This document shows, piece after piece, positions 16,763 through 25,116 of a stretch of 64,000 bases of DNA. Within the stretch, counting starts at the first letter, position 1, and each line of letters starts with the position of its first letter. The position numbers were made by a program, and so were the translations under genes. The DNA lies in assembly GCF_018362995.1 (NCBI RefSeq), contig NZ_CP074372.1, positions 2,728,001 to 2,792,000 on the forward strand. Reading direction: 5' to 3'. The notes under the pieces were generated by a model. That model was not told the origin of the DNA. It saw only the letters and a list, made by a program, of their open reading frames with translations, and did no database searches. The DNA is from Chryseobacterium indologenes. Its GTDB lineage: Bacteria > Bacteroidota > Bacteroidia > Flavobacteriales > Weeksellaceae.

Positions 16763-17665
16763 CTAGTTCAGGATTTTATATTCACTTGGAGAAATACCAA
16801 CTTTAGTTTTAAACAGCCTTGTAAAATGCTGCGGATATTTGAAACCTAAATCATAGGAAATCTCACTGATTGTTTTTGCCTGATCCAGAATCTGTTCTTT
16901 GGCGATATCAATAAGTTTGTTGTGGATAAATTCCTGTGCAGAAATTCCCAGTTCTTTTTTAATCAGGTCACCGAAATAATTGGCAGACAGGTTCAGTTTT
17001 TCTGCAAAATAATTAACCATGGGAAAACCTATATTTTTCGGATCCTCAGATTTTAAGTAATCATCAACCAGATTTTCAAATTTTCCAATCACTCCCTGGT
17101 TGATATAATCTCTGGTAATAAACTGACGGTCGTAAAAACGCATGCAGTAATTAAGGAACAGTTCAATATTATTAACAATTAAAGATTTACTGTGTTTATC
17201 AATAGCCTGTTCCAGTTCCAGCTTAATATTTTTAAAGCAGTCCAGTACCACTTCCCTTTCTTTTTCTGAGAGGTGTAAGGCTTCATGTACATCATAAGAG
17301 AAAAAGGAATAGTCTTTCATATTCTTCCCTAGGTTGGTTCCTTTTATTAAGTCAGGATGAAAGATCAGGGCAAAACCTGCAGGCTGAACAAACTTATCTT
17401 TATTATAGATTCCATAGGTTTGTCCGGGAGCAATGAAAACCAATGTCCCTTCCTGATAGTCGTAGCTGTGCTTTCCATACAGCATATCTCCGCACATTAC
17501 ATCTTTCAGAAAAACGGTATAAAAGCCGAATTTCCTTTTGTGCTGACAGATAAGATCGGATCTGGAAAAATCTATGATGCTTACCAGGGGATGCAGGGTT
17601 TCATGATTGGCCATTTTATTATATTCCGAGACACTGTTATAGATTTCAACCTCCTGATTTTCCAT
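16763..17665 (-). CDS. AraC-family transcriptional regulator
   Basis: A 300-residue regulator. The N-terminal part is an AraC-type cupin-like sensor (YQEGTLVFIAPGQTYGIY is characteristic). The C-terminal ~100 residues hold two helix-turn-helix motifs: LNLSANYFGDLIKKELG, then TISEISYDLGFKYPQHFTRLFKTKVGISPSEY. It is divergent from the zinc alcohol dehydrogenase across 243 bases, so that gene is the likely target. A TAATTTTG box (complement of 17688-17695) lies shortly upstream of the ATG. The inducer is unknown. Confidence 0.92.
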   Translation of the reverse strand: MENQEVEIYNSVSEYNKMANHETLHPLVSIIDFSRSDLICQHKRKFGFYTVFLKDVMCGDMLYGKHSYDYQEGTLVFIAPGQTYGIYNKDKFVQPAGFALIFHPDLIKGTNLGKNMKDYSFFSYDVHEALHLSEKEREVVLDCFKNIKLELEQAIDKHSKSLIVNNIELFLNYCMRFYDRQFITRDYINQGVIGKFENLVDDYLKSEDPKNIGFPMVNYFAEKLNLSANYFGDLIKKELGISAQEFIHNKLIDIAKEQILDQAKTISEISYDLGFKYPQHFTRLFKTKVGISPSEYKILN

Positions 17666-17908
17666 GAAGTATATTTTTATTTCTATTCAAAATTACCACT
17701 TTCCTGTGTAACTGAAATAGGGTCTGTAAAATTGGTAGGTAATTCGGTAATCTGTATAAGTACAGTTTATTGAAAAGTTTCGACTTTTGTATCGTTATGG
17801 ATTTTCACTCCAAACGGCAGACTTACTTGACAACGGATTGTAAAGCAACCAGACCATAACAAATAAAAGACACTATAATTTATCCTAAATAAACTAAATA
17901 TAAAAAAA

Positions 17909-18964
17909 ATGAGTACAATTACAGTAAAAGCTTATGGAGCAGAGTCTACCACGACAGATCTGAAAGAAATGAATATCGAAAGAAGAGAAGTCACTGCAAA
18001 AGATGTAGAAATTGAAATTCTATACTGCGGAGTATGCCACTCTGACCTTCATACTGCAAGAAATGACTGGGGCGGATCTTTGTATCCTGTAGTTCCGGGA
18101 CATGAAATTGTGGGGAGAATTACCAAAGTAGGAAGCGAAGTTTCGAAATTTAAAGCAGGTGATCTTGCAGCAGTAGGATGCATGGTAGATTCATGCGGAC
18201 ATTGCGACAGCTGCCAACATGATCTGGAACAATATTGCCAGAATGGATTTACAGGGACTTACAATGGAAAAGACAAACATCTTGGTGGCCATACTTTTGG
18301 AGGATATTCCCAAAAAGTAGTGGTTGATGAACATTTTGTTTTAAGTGTTCCTGAAAATCTGGATCTGGCAGCAGTAGCACCTCTTCTATGTGCAGGAATC
18401 ACTACATGGTCTCCGTTAAGACACTGGAATGCTGGGCCGGGTTCTAAAGTAGCCGTTGTAGGGTTAGGCGGTTTAGGACACATGGCTATTAAATTAGCAA
18501 AAGGATTGGGAGCTGAAGTTACGTTGTTCTCAAGAACTCCCGGAAAAACGGATGATGCCAAACAGCTTGGAGCAGATCATGTAGTAATTTCTACTGATGA
18601 TTCTCAAATGGATGCTGTAAAGGGTAAATTTGATCTTATCATTGATACAGTACCTTATGAGCACGACATCAATCCTTATATGCAAACGCTGTCTCTGAAC
18701 GGCACCCTGGTTCTTGTAGGATTCGTAGGTGAATTCCAGGAAACACAAGTAAGCACCAGACCAATGATCTTCCAGCGTCGTTCTGTTGCAGGATCTTTGA
18801 TCGGAGGTATTGCAGAAACCCAGGAGTTGTTAGATTTCTGTGGAAAACATAATATCGTCTCTGATATTGAACTGATTAAAATGCAGGATATCAACAATGC
18901 GTATGAAAGAATGCTGAAAAGCGATGTAAAATACCGTTTCGTGATTGATATGCAGTCTTTGTAA
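17909..18964 (+). CDS. Zinc-dependent NAD(P) alcohol dehydrogenase (YahK/Ahr type)
   Basis: Oxidises alcohols or reduces aldehydes; 351 residues, cytosolic medium-chain dehydrogenase. Catalytic zinc ligands are Cys43 (CGVCHSDLH), His65 (VPGHE) and Cys161 (LLCAG). The structural zinc is held by Cys96, Cys99, Cys102 and Cys110 in CGHCDSCQHDLEQYC. The cofactor loop is GLGGLG (185-190), followed by FSRTPGK, where Ser/Arg after the second strand favours NADP(H). This cinnamyl-alcohol-dehydrogenase subgroup usually reduces aldehydes. Probably controlled by the divergent AraC regulator. A strong hairpin follows. Confidence 0.94.
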   Translation: MSTITVKAYGAESTTTDLKEMNIERREVTAKDVEIEILYCGVCHSDLHTARNDWGGSLYPVVPGHEIVGRITKVGSEVSKFKAGDLAAVGCMVDSCGHCDSCQHDLEQYCQNGFTGTYNGKDKHLGGHTFGGYSQKVVVDEHFVLSVPENLDLAAVAPLLCAGITTWSPLRHWNAGPGSKVAVVGLGGLGHMAIKLAKGLGAEVTLFSRTPGKTDDAKQLGADHVVISTDDSQMDAVKGKFDLIIDTVPYEHDINPYMQTLSLNGTLVLVGFVGEFQETQVSTRPMIFQRRSVAGSLIGGIAETQELLDFCGKHNIVSDIELIKMQDINNAYERMLKSDVKYRFVIDMQSL

Positions 18965-18985
18965 TTCTTCTGGAGAATAATAACG

Positions 18986-19018
18986 AAAACAGGCGCTTCA
19001 ATCCAAAGCGCCTGTTTT
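18986..19018. terminator. Bidirectional intrinsic terminator
   Basis: A 13-bp stem AAAACAGGCGCTT / AAGCGCCTGTTTT with a 7-base loop and T tracts. It separates the dehydrogenase from the convergent HxlR gene and touches the HxlR stop codon. Confidence 0.88.
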
Positions 19019-19446
19019 TATTTTTTTAGATTTTGACTAAATGTATTCTGAGCCTGATTTACGATATATTGATTTCCTTTAACACATTTATTATCATGTC
19101 TTTCCATATCCTGAAAAGCCCAGGCTGCCATGGCATCAATAACGGGAGCAAGCTCATTACCGGCTTCACTTAATTTATAAGTAACATGTGGAGGAATTAC
19201 AGGTTTCGCCGTTCTGATAATCAATCCATCTGTTTCCAGCTGCTTCAGATGCTGAATGAGCATTTTTTCCGTTACGGCAGGAATTGCTTTTTTCAATTCG
19301 CTGTATCTTTTTTCTCCGGTGGAAAGATTGAACAGGATAATCGGTTTCCAAAATCCACCGATTCTTTCCATAACGTACATTACAGGACAATCCTGTACCG
19401 TCTTTCTGTTTTCCTGAATGGTTGAACTTTCTTTGATTGCTGTCAT
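19018..19446 (-). CDS. HxlR-family transcriptional regulator
   Basis: A 142-residue winged-helix repressor. The HxlR core is DCPVMYVMERIGGFWKPIIL (19-38), then RYSELKKAIPAVTEKMLIQHLKQLETDGLI, the recognition helix and wing. Cys20 in the DCPV motif is the position used for redox or quinone sensing in YodB, HypR and QorR-type members. The open frame extends 80 codons upstream across the divergent gene, but ATG at 19446 gives the family's normal start. It is divergent from the NmrA-type reductase, with an inverted repeat overlapping that gene's promoter, so it probably represses it. Confidence 0.93.
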   Translation of the reverse strand: MTAIKESSTIQENRKTVQDCPVMYVMERIGGFWKPIILFNLSTGEKRYSELKKAIPAVTEKMLIQHLKQLETDGLIIRTAKPVIPPHVTYKLSEAGNELAPVIDAMAAWAFQDMERHDNKCVKGNQYIVNQAQNTFSQNLKK

Positions 19447-19462
19447 ATCTACATACTTTAGG

Positions 19463-19501
19463 GTAAGTACTTGCATAAAAGTAAGTACAAATATAACTTT
19501 G
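19463..19501 (+). promoter_or_regulatory. Promoter with overlapping HxlR operator
   Basis: A TTG at 19471-19473 and TAACTTTG at 19494-19501, separated by 20 bases, match the Bacteroidota promoter. Over the -33 lies the inverted repeat TACTT-N6-AAGTA (19468-19483), embedded in two direct GTAAGTAC copies 18 bases apart (19463 and 19481). HxlR proteins such as YodB bind similar TACT/AGTA palindromes. Confidence 0.7.
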
Positions 19502-19528
19502 TTCTCAGAAATAAAAAAATATTTACAG

Positions 19529-20407
19529 ATGAAAATTGTAATCACAGGATCATTAGGAAATGTAGCTAAACCATTAGCACAACAATTAATTGCCGAAGGG
19601 CATACTATTACGGTAATAAGCAGCAGCGGTGCAAGAAAACAGGACATTGAATCTCTTGGTGCAACTCCAGCTATAGGCTCTATCACAGATGCTAACTTTT
19701 TGACTCAGACATTTGAAGGCGCAGATGCTGTTTTTGTAATGACTCCTCCAGCTATCAGCCCGGATAAGATTGTGGAAAACACAACTAATGCAGGAAAAAA
19801 TTATGCTGAAGCTTTAAAAAATGCTAACGTAAAAAGAGCAGTAATGTTAAGCAGCGTAGGAGCAGAATCTCCGGTAGAAAACGGCCCTATTGCAGGCCTT
19901 CACAATATTGAAAAAATATATAACGACGTAGAAAATACTTCTTTCACTTTTTTAAGAGCCGGATATTTTTATAATAATTTTTTCAATGATATTCCTTTAA
20001 TTCAAAATGCAGGAATCATTGGTGCTAATTACCCTGCAAGCATTGAAGTCCCAGTAGTACACCCGAATGATATTGCCAAAGCAGCAGCCGAAGAGCTGGT
20101 AAAAGACGGAAATACCAACACCATCAGATATATTGTAAGTGATGTACGAACAGCTTCTGATTTTGCGAAAGTTTTAGGTACTTCTGTTAACAAACCGGAA
20201 CTTCCATGGGTAGAATTCTCTGATGAAGATTCTTTAAACGGAATGCTGCAGGCCGGACTTCCAGAGGATATGGCACATCTTTATGTTGAAATGGGTAGAG
20301 GAATAAGAAAAGGTGTTGTTCAAAAGGATTTTCTTGATCTTGGCTCTCCTGTTACAGGAAATGTTAAATTGGAAGATTTTGCTAAAGAATTTTCTTCTAA
20401 ATTTTAA
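19529..20407 (+). CDS. NmrA/QOR2-type NAD(P)H-dependent reductase
   Basis: A 292-residue atypical short-chain dehydrogenase. The N-terminal cofactor loop is ITGSLGNVAKPLAQQL (4-19; G-x-x-G-x-x type). VMLSSVGAESP and FLRAGYFYNNF are typical of the NmrA/azoreductase/QOR2 group, which reduces quinones or acts as a redox sensor. The frame extends upstream over the promoter, but ATG at 19529 starts the Rossmann strand. The divergent HxlR regulator makes a role in quinone or electrophile detoxification plausible. Cytosolic. A 21-bp hairpin follows at 20424. Confidence 0.88.
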   Translation: MKIVITGSLGNVAKPLAQQLIAEGHTITVISSSGARKQDIESLGATPAIGSITDANFLTQTFEGADAVFVMTPPAISPDKIVENTTNAGKNYAEALKNANVKRAVMLSSVGAESPVENGPIAGLHNIEKIYNDVENTSFTFLRAGYFYNNFFNDIPLIQNAGIIGANYPASIEVPVVHPNDIAKAAAEELVKDGNTNTIRYIVSDVRTASDFAKVLGTSVNKPELPWVEFSDEDSLNGMLQAGLPEDMAHLYVEMGRGIRKGVVQKDFLDLGSPVTGNVKLEDFAKEFSSKF

Positions 20408-20423
20408 TTTCTCAGTCAATCTA

Positions 20424-20468
20424 TAACACTAGTTTCGGCGCACCAAAGGTGCGCCGAAACTAGTGTTA
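20424..20468. terminator. 21-bp perfect stem-loop between convergent genes
   Basis: TAACACTAGTTTCGGCGCACC and its exact complement flank a three-base AAA loop. It lies between the convergent reductase and phosphodiesterase. An AT-rich tract follows on the plus side. Confidence 0.8.
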
Positions 20469-20491
20469 ATTTTTATTTTTTAATCCTCAGA

Positions 20492-21775
20492 TTATTTTTT
20501 CTCTTTTAATGTTTCTTTTAAAACTTTCAGTTTTCCATCAATAGGCTGATCAATTTTTAATCCTAAAACTTCAGCAACCAAAGGATAAACATTGATATTG
20601 GCAAATTCTCCGATTGTCAGATTATTTTTAAATTCCGGTCCCCACGCAAAGAAAGTTGCTTTCATTTCCGGAACAACTTTTGGGTTGTAGCCATGTTTTC
20701 CAACCGATGTTTTCTTTCCTTTTTCAAGGAATATTTTTGGAGCTTTCGGAATCAGAAGAATCTGACCGATCCTGTTGTATCTGTCATCTCTTGTTGAAAA
20801 ATGCAGGTATTTGGGAAGCTTTTTATCCAGATATACTTCGTAATCGCCTGTTTTACTGGCTTTCAATTCTTTATAAACTGCTTTTACCTCATCCGGATTT
20901 TTAACGTAAACTCTTAACAGGGTTTGAGAATTGTAAAAATCAAATCTGTTTTTATCAAAAAGCACAGCTGGGATTTCCAATGGTGTACCACCGTCTACTT
21001 TAATCATCCCGTGGTCGGAAACAAAAATAAAGTTGACATTTTTTAATCCTAATTCATTTACTTTCTGAGCAAGGTCACCAATCGCCTGGTCTATCAGATG
21101 AACAGCCGTTTCTGTTTCTTTGGCATCCGGACCATAATGATGCCCGCTTCCGTCTACTTCAGGGAAATATAATGATATAAAATGGGGTCTTTTATCTTCC
21201 GGTAACTTCAGCCAGTTCACTACTTTTCCCACTTTTTCTGAAGGGGTGAATTTTTCATGGTAGGGATAATAATAAGTAGGTCTCATTCCTCCTGCCTCGC
21301 TGGCAGATCCTACCCACATTAAAGAAGCCGATATCATTCCCTGTTTTTCGGCAAGTCCCCAAAGTGGAGTTCCTCCATACCAGCTCCCGTCTTCCGCATT
21401 TTTCTTGCTGCTCATCGCATATCCTTCCTTTCTCTTATAATCGTAAAAAAAGTTATCAATCAAACCATGATGGGAAGGATAAAGTCCGGTGATTAAGCTC
21501 CAGTGGTTCGGGAAAGTAATACTTGGATAACTTGGAATCATTGCTTCAGCTTTTACACCACCGTTAGCCAGTTTTAAAAGATGTTCAGCGTTGTATTTCT
21601 GAGCATAGTCATAACGGAAACCGTCTGTAGATATCATAATCACATAAGGTTTAGATTGAGCCTCTGTACTGTTTTGCCTACCCGGGATCACCACCTGGGC
21701 TGTATCAATATTTACCTGTTGTGCAAAAGCCGTAAAGGAAATTAGCAGCAGTAAAAAATGGATTCCTCGCTTCAT
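20492..21775 (-). CDS. Exported nucleotide pyrophosphatase/phosphodiesterase (alkaline phosphatase superfamily)
   Basis: A 427-residue periplasmic enzyme. Signal peptide 1-18 (MKRGIHFLLLLISFTAFA). Two-metal active site: Asp51 in ISTDGFRYDY, the nucleophile Thr87 in PSITFPNHW, the HHYGPDA motif, DHGM in FVSDHGMIKV and a C-terminal KHGY. Thr as nucleophile with FPN is typical of the NPP family, which hydrolyses phosphodiesters of nucleotides or lipids. A TAACTTTG box (complement of 21793-21800) precedes the gene. It stands alone. Confidence 0.92.
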   Translation of the reverse strand: MKRGIHFLLLLISFTAFAQQVNIDTAQVVIPGRQNSTEAQSKPYVIMISTDGFRYDYAQKYNAEHLLKLANGGVKAEAMIPSYPSITFPNHWSLITGLYPSHHGLIDNFFYDYKRKEGYAMSSKKNAEDGSWYGGTPLWGLAEKQGMISASLMWVGSASEAGGMRPTYYYPYHEKFTPSEKVGKVVNWLKLPEDKRPHFISLYFPEVDGSGHHYGPDAKETETAVHLIDQAIGDLAQKVNELGLKNVNFIFVSDHGMIKVDGGTPLEIPAVLFDKNRFDFYNSQTLLRVYVKNPDEVKAVYKELKASKTGDYEVYLDKKLPKYLHFSTRDDRYNRIGQILLIPKAPKIFLEKGKKTSVGKHGYNPKVVPEMKATFFAWGPEFKNNLTIGEFANINVYPLVAEVLGLKIDQPIDGKLKVLKETLKEKK

Positions 21776-21885
21776 TATTTTAAAATTTTCCGCAAAGTTA
21801 CATCCTATACTTCTGCCTGAAAAGTTTAAGAGATTAAAAGTATATTAAAAGCGATTATTTTTTTTGAATCAAAATTAAAAACTCA

Positions 21886-22731
21886 TTAAATAGGTTTTTT
21901 CATTTCAAACTGTGACAGCCAATTGTTCAGTCCTGCTCTTTCACTAAGAAATTTACTGGCGTTTTCTGAAGAATCGTCTACATTGTTCAATGCTATAGTC
22001 TGCCCTCCATTTTTTTTCGAAATGGCATTAAAAAGCATCGTTCCTACTCCCTGATTTCTGAAACTTTTATCTACAGCAAACTGGTATATTTTTTCCGATG
22101 CAGGACCATAGACAATATATCCCACAAGCTTCTCCTCAATATAAGCACCCAAAGTTATATAGTTTTCAGGCATAGGCTCCAATACAAAAACAGATCCCTG
22201 CCATGAAGGTTCGATATCCCAGAAAGAACGTAATTTTTCCCATTGAAAGTCTTTCAAATCCTTGATAGAAACCTCAGCATTTTCTTTTCCCTGCTTAATG
22301 CTACCGTTAAAACAAAGCAGCCTTCGGACAATACTAAAGCCCAAGTTTTCATATGCCCTGATGGCAGGCTGGTTTCCTTCAATGACTTCAAGCAGCAAAG
22401 TATTGGCATTTCTTTCTTTTAAGACAGGAATAATAAAATCATACATTTTTCTCACCAATCCTTTACCTCTGCTTTCCGGAATGACTCCTGTTCCTCCGTT
22501 GTAGATTATCTTTTCTCCATTTTCAACTTTTTCAGACTGAAGAATAAAACCGACCAGTTTTCCGTCTTCAAATGCCCCAGCGGATAAATCCATGTCTAAT
22601 TTTTCAGCGGTAATTTTTGAGACAAGTACCTGTTTCGTTAAGTGAAAAGGAACAACATAGTCAGAAAATGAATGATTGAATACTGATAAAAGTTCATCTA
22701 TTGTGATATGGGCTAAGGTTTTAAATTCCAT
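21886..22731 (-). CDS. Tandem GNAT-domain acetyltransferase
   Basis: A 281-residue protein with two GNAT units. The first has GTGVIPESRGKGLVRKMYDFI and ANTLLLEVIEGNQPAIRAYENLGF (about 80-133). The second has IYQFAVDKSFRNQGVGTMLFNAI (around 215-240), both with the R-x-x-G-x-G acetyl-CoA loop. Both loops look intact, so either half could be active. The acceptor is unknown. The final residues (LNNWLSQFEMKKPI) are typical of this two-domain family. Single gene. Confidence 0.87.
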   Translation of the reverse strand: MEFKTLAHITIDELLSVFNHSFSDYVVPFHLTKQVLVSKITAEKLDMDLSAGAFEDGKLVGFILQSEKVENGEKIIYNGGTGVIPESRGKGLVRKMYDFIIPVLKERNANTLLLEVIEGNQPAIRAYENLGFSIVRRLLCFNGSIKQGKENAEVSIKDLKDFQWEKLRSFWDIEPSWQGSVFVLEPMPENYITLGAYIEEKLVGYIVYGPASEKIYQFAVDKSFRNQGVGTMLFNAISKKNGGQTIALNNVDDSSENASKFLSERAGLNNWLSQFEMKKPI

Positions 22732-22842
22732 TGGTTGTAAAAATTATAAGGCTAAGGAATTGCCTTTTATTAAGAATCCGGATCTACACAAATATATGAA
22801 TTTTAAAGCAACCTCTCTGAAATTGGTACTTAAGAAAAAATG

Positions 22843-22866
22843 ATACCCCTGAAAAATCAGGGGTAT
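22843..22866 (-). terminator. Intrinsic terminator of the envelope redox operon
   Basis: A 10-bp stem ATACCCCTGA / TCAGGGGTAT with an AAAA loop. In the minus direction it is followed by a run of six T. Confidence 0.88.
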
Positions 22867-22902
22867 TCATTACTAATTATTTAGGTGTGTTTTTTCTGAA
22901 AA

Positions 22903-23685
22903 TTATTCTTTAATCAGTTTTTCGTAAGATGTAGTTCCATCTTTTAAAGTAATTTCAAAATAATAAGTACCGGATTTTAAATCTCTGACACTGATATTTT
23001 CTCCCTCAAGCTTTACAGATCTTACTTTTCTTCCGGCAGATTCATAAATATCAACAGATTTTATTTTATCTGCATTTTTAAAGCTCACGGTTTCTTTAGC
23101 CGGGTTTGGATAAAGAACTATTTTCTTACTCTCTAAAGCTGTTTCATTAGTTCCTAAAGTAGAACCAAAAGTAAGTGCTGTAGTACCACAGCTGTTAGAA
23201 CCATGATAAGCAATCGTAAAGTTTGATAACCTACGTCCATAGGTAACGTTTAAAGGGCTTGCTGGAGGAAAAGTAAAAACGTAATCATTAGCATCTCCTG
23301 TATTTAAAGCTCTTGTAGCAACTACAGTACGAACACTTCCTGCCACTGTATTAGATGTTACAGTCCAGTTTTGAGTCCCGTCCAAAGGCGGAACCACTCC
23401 TTGTCCATTAAATGTTCTGTCGCTTAAATTAGTGCCATCAAAAATTACAACGTCTTTCCCTATATCATCCATATTCGTTGTATTGAAAGCCATTCCCAGC
23501 CATCCTGTAGAAGGCCCGATAAGGGTAAGGGTAACTAAAGAAGGGGTAAGGTCAATCTTAACTGAATAAGCCAAATCTGCTCCTCCCGGTGTGGAAAAAA
23601 GAGGTACAGTTCCTGTCGAATATTGACTTTTTACCTGAAAAAAAGCAAAAAATCCGATCAATAATAATGTAGTTTTTAATTTCAT
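22903..23685 (-). CDS. Secreted DOMON-like protein with T9SS type A sorting domain
   Basis: A 260-residue protein. Signal peptide 1-20. The central part (about 25-165) contains GPSTGWLGMAFNTTNMDDIGKDVVIFDG, the pattern of DOMON domains, which bind haem or sugars in extracellular redox proteins. The C-terminal ~75 residues are a type A T9SS signal beginning VLYPNPAKETVSF and ending TSYEKLIKE, so it is exported through the outer membrane and probably attached to the surface. It is the last gene of a five-gene operon (4 bases after the ankyrin gene). Haem ligands cannot be fixed from sequence alone. Confidence 0.82.
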   Translation of the reverse strand: MKLKTTLLLIGFFAFFQVKSQYSTGTVPLFSTPGGADLAYSVKIDLTPSLVTLTLIGPSTGWLGMAFNTTNMDDIGKDVVIFDGTNLSDRTFNGQGVVPPLDGTQNWTVTSNTVAGSVRTVVATRALNTGDANDYVFTFPPASPLNVTYGRRLSNFTIAYHGSNSCGTTALTFGSTLGTNETALESKKIVLYPNPAKETVSFKNADKIKSVDIYESAGRKVRSVKLEGENISVRDLKSGTYYFEITLKDGTTSYEKLIKE

Positions 23686-23689
23686 ATGG

Positions 23690-24214
23690 TCAATTTTTTA
23701 ATAAGTTAATAATGTCTTGATTTTTAGTAAATAATGCATATTCAAAAACAGTTTTCCCTTGTTTATCTGATAATGTCTTATTTGCTTTATTCTTTAGCAG
23801 CAGCTCTACCATTTCTTTGTTTTGTGACTGGACAGCATATATTAATGGCGTTACTCCACTGCTGTTTGCCACATTGGGATCAGCTTTGTTCGCTAATAAT
23901 TTCTGAGTAAGATTTTTATCTCCTTTAAAAACAGAAGCTGTTAAAGCTGTTCCTTCTCCGCTTGCGTAATTCATATTTTTAACGTGAGTAATTAAAAATT
24001 CCGCAACAGGAATATTTCCTCTGTAACAAGCTAAAATAAGGGGAGAGAATCCGTTTTCGTTCACCTGATTAATAACATCCGGGTTTTGTTTCATCAGCTC
24101 CTGTACTTCAGGAACTGTTCCGCTTCTGGCAATATCAAATATTGATTTTGCCTTTTCCTGAGCAGACATCAATGAGCTCAGAAATAGTCCTAAAATTAAA
24201 ATTAGATTTCTCAT
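23690..24214 (-). CDS. Exported ankyrin-repeat protein
   Basis: A 174-residue protein with a signal peptide (MRNLILILGLFLSSLMSA). The mature part is almost entirely ankyrin repeats: ENGFSPLILACYRGNIPVAEFLI, GEGTALTASVFKGDKNLTQKLL, SGVTPLIYAVQSQNKEMVELLL, and KQGKTVFEYALFTKNQDIINLL. A protein-protein scaffold in the periplasm is likely. The start overlaps the YceI stop by four bases (ATGA), so the two are coupled. Periplasmic ankyrin proteins accompany redox enzymes in other bacteria (AnkB with catalase); here the partner may be the cytochrome or YceI. Confidence 0.88.
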   Translation of the reverse strand: MRNLILILGLFLSSLMSAQEKAKSIFDIARSGTVPEVQELMKQNPDVINQVNENGFSPLILACYRGNIPVAEFLITHVKNMNYASGEGTALTASVFKGDKNLTQKLLANKADPNVANSSGVTPLIYAVQSQNKEMVELLLKNKANKTLSDKQGKTVFEYALFTKNQDIINLLKN

Positions 24215-24756
24215 TGTTTTACCATTACGTAATTGTATTCGATGTTGACATTTTCTGCCACTTTCTTGGTAACCATTTTAGGGATTGTCACTTTATAATC
24301 TGCAGGTTTGGCCACAAAACCACCCTGCATATAGATTTTACCATCTTTTGCATATAATGTGGCTGAAGAAGCAACCGCTTTGTCTACACCATGAAAGTTA
24401 AGCGTTCCCTGAACGGTATATTTCTGAGGACTGGCCGTAAGTTTTGATTTATCAAAGTTGACAATTTTCCCTTTGAATGTTGTTTTAGGATATTTTGCAG
24501 ATTCTGCATAACTTTCATTGAAATGCTCTTCCATTAATTTGGTTTTAAAATGAAAGTTTTTAACGGTTGAAACGGATGCCATCTCACCATTATCTGCATT
24601 CAGAATCACCACATTATTGTCGTCCTGGGCAAAAATATCATCAAACAGAGGTACCGAGGCTTCAAAAGTTACTTTTCCGGTCTTAGAGCTGTATTTTTGT
24701 GCTGAAACGTACCCGGCAGAAAGCAGTAGTACGCTTAATAATGCTAATTTTTTCAT
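24211..24756 (-). CDS. YceI-family lipid/isoprenoid-binding periplasmic protein
   Basis: A 181-residue protein. Signal peptide 1-19 (MKKLALLSVLLLSAGYVSA), then one lipocalin-like YceI barrel: GKVTFEASVPLFDDIFAQ, MEEHFNESYAESAKYPKTTFKGKI and TVQGTLNFHGV are family hallmarks. YceI proteins bind polyisoprenoids, including quinones, in the periplasm. Next to a cytochrome this suggests quinone or lipid handling during electron transfer. It is 11 bases after the cytochrome gene and overlaps the ankyrin gene. Confidence 0.9.
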   Translation of the reverse strand: MKKLALLSVLLLSAGYVSAQKYSSKTGKVTFEASVPLFDDIFAQDDNNVVILNADNGEMASVSTVKNFHFKTKLMEEHFNESYAESAKYPKTTFKGKIVNFDKSKLTASPQKYTVQGTLNFHGVDKAVASSATLYAKDGKIYMQGGFVAKPADYKVTIPKMVTKKVAENVNIEYNYVMVKQ

Positions 24757-24767
24757 ATCAATTTTTT

Positions 24768-25115
24768 TTAATTTTCATTTAATCCGTCAGCTTTCCATTT
24801 TATGAAAATATTAATCTGAGCAGCAGACAAAGAGCCTCCCTGGGGCATTTTCCCGGGATCACCGTTAGGTCTTTGGATACGGTCCAGAATTCCGTCTATA
24901 TTATTTTTCACCTGATCGTAAGTAACCAGTGGTTTAAAACTTCCTGCAGAATGGCAGCCAATGCAAGAGTTATCCACAATTGGTTTTACATCTGCAGTAT
25001 ATTTTACAGGCACCGTGATGGGTGTATTATCAGAAATCTCTTCATAAGTTCTGCTGTCACACGCCGTCAGTATGATTGCTGACGATACTATCAATAAGGA
25101 TGTTAGCTTTTTCAT
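24768..25115 (-). CDS. Small monohaem cytochrome c-like lipoprotein
   Basis: A 115-residue protein. The lipobox ILTAC sits at 15-19, so it is an anchored lipoprotein. One haem-binding CIGCH motif follows in DNSCIGCHSAGS (around residues 51-55), with KMPQGG near residue 90 offering a methionine ligand. This is the small cytochrome type often found at the end of Bacteroidota electron chains. The frame extends 22 codons upstream into the previous gene, but ATG at 25115 starts the signal sequence. One base separates it from the DUF5777 stop. Confidence 0.88.
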   Translation of the reverse strand: MKKLTSLLIVSSAIILTACDSRTYEEISDNTPITVPVKYTADVKPIVDNSCIGCHSAGSFKPLVTYDQVKNNIDGILDRIQRPNGDPGKMPQGGSLSAAQINIFIKWKADGLNEN

Positions 25116-25116
25116 A

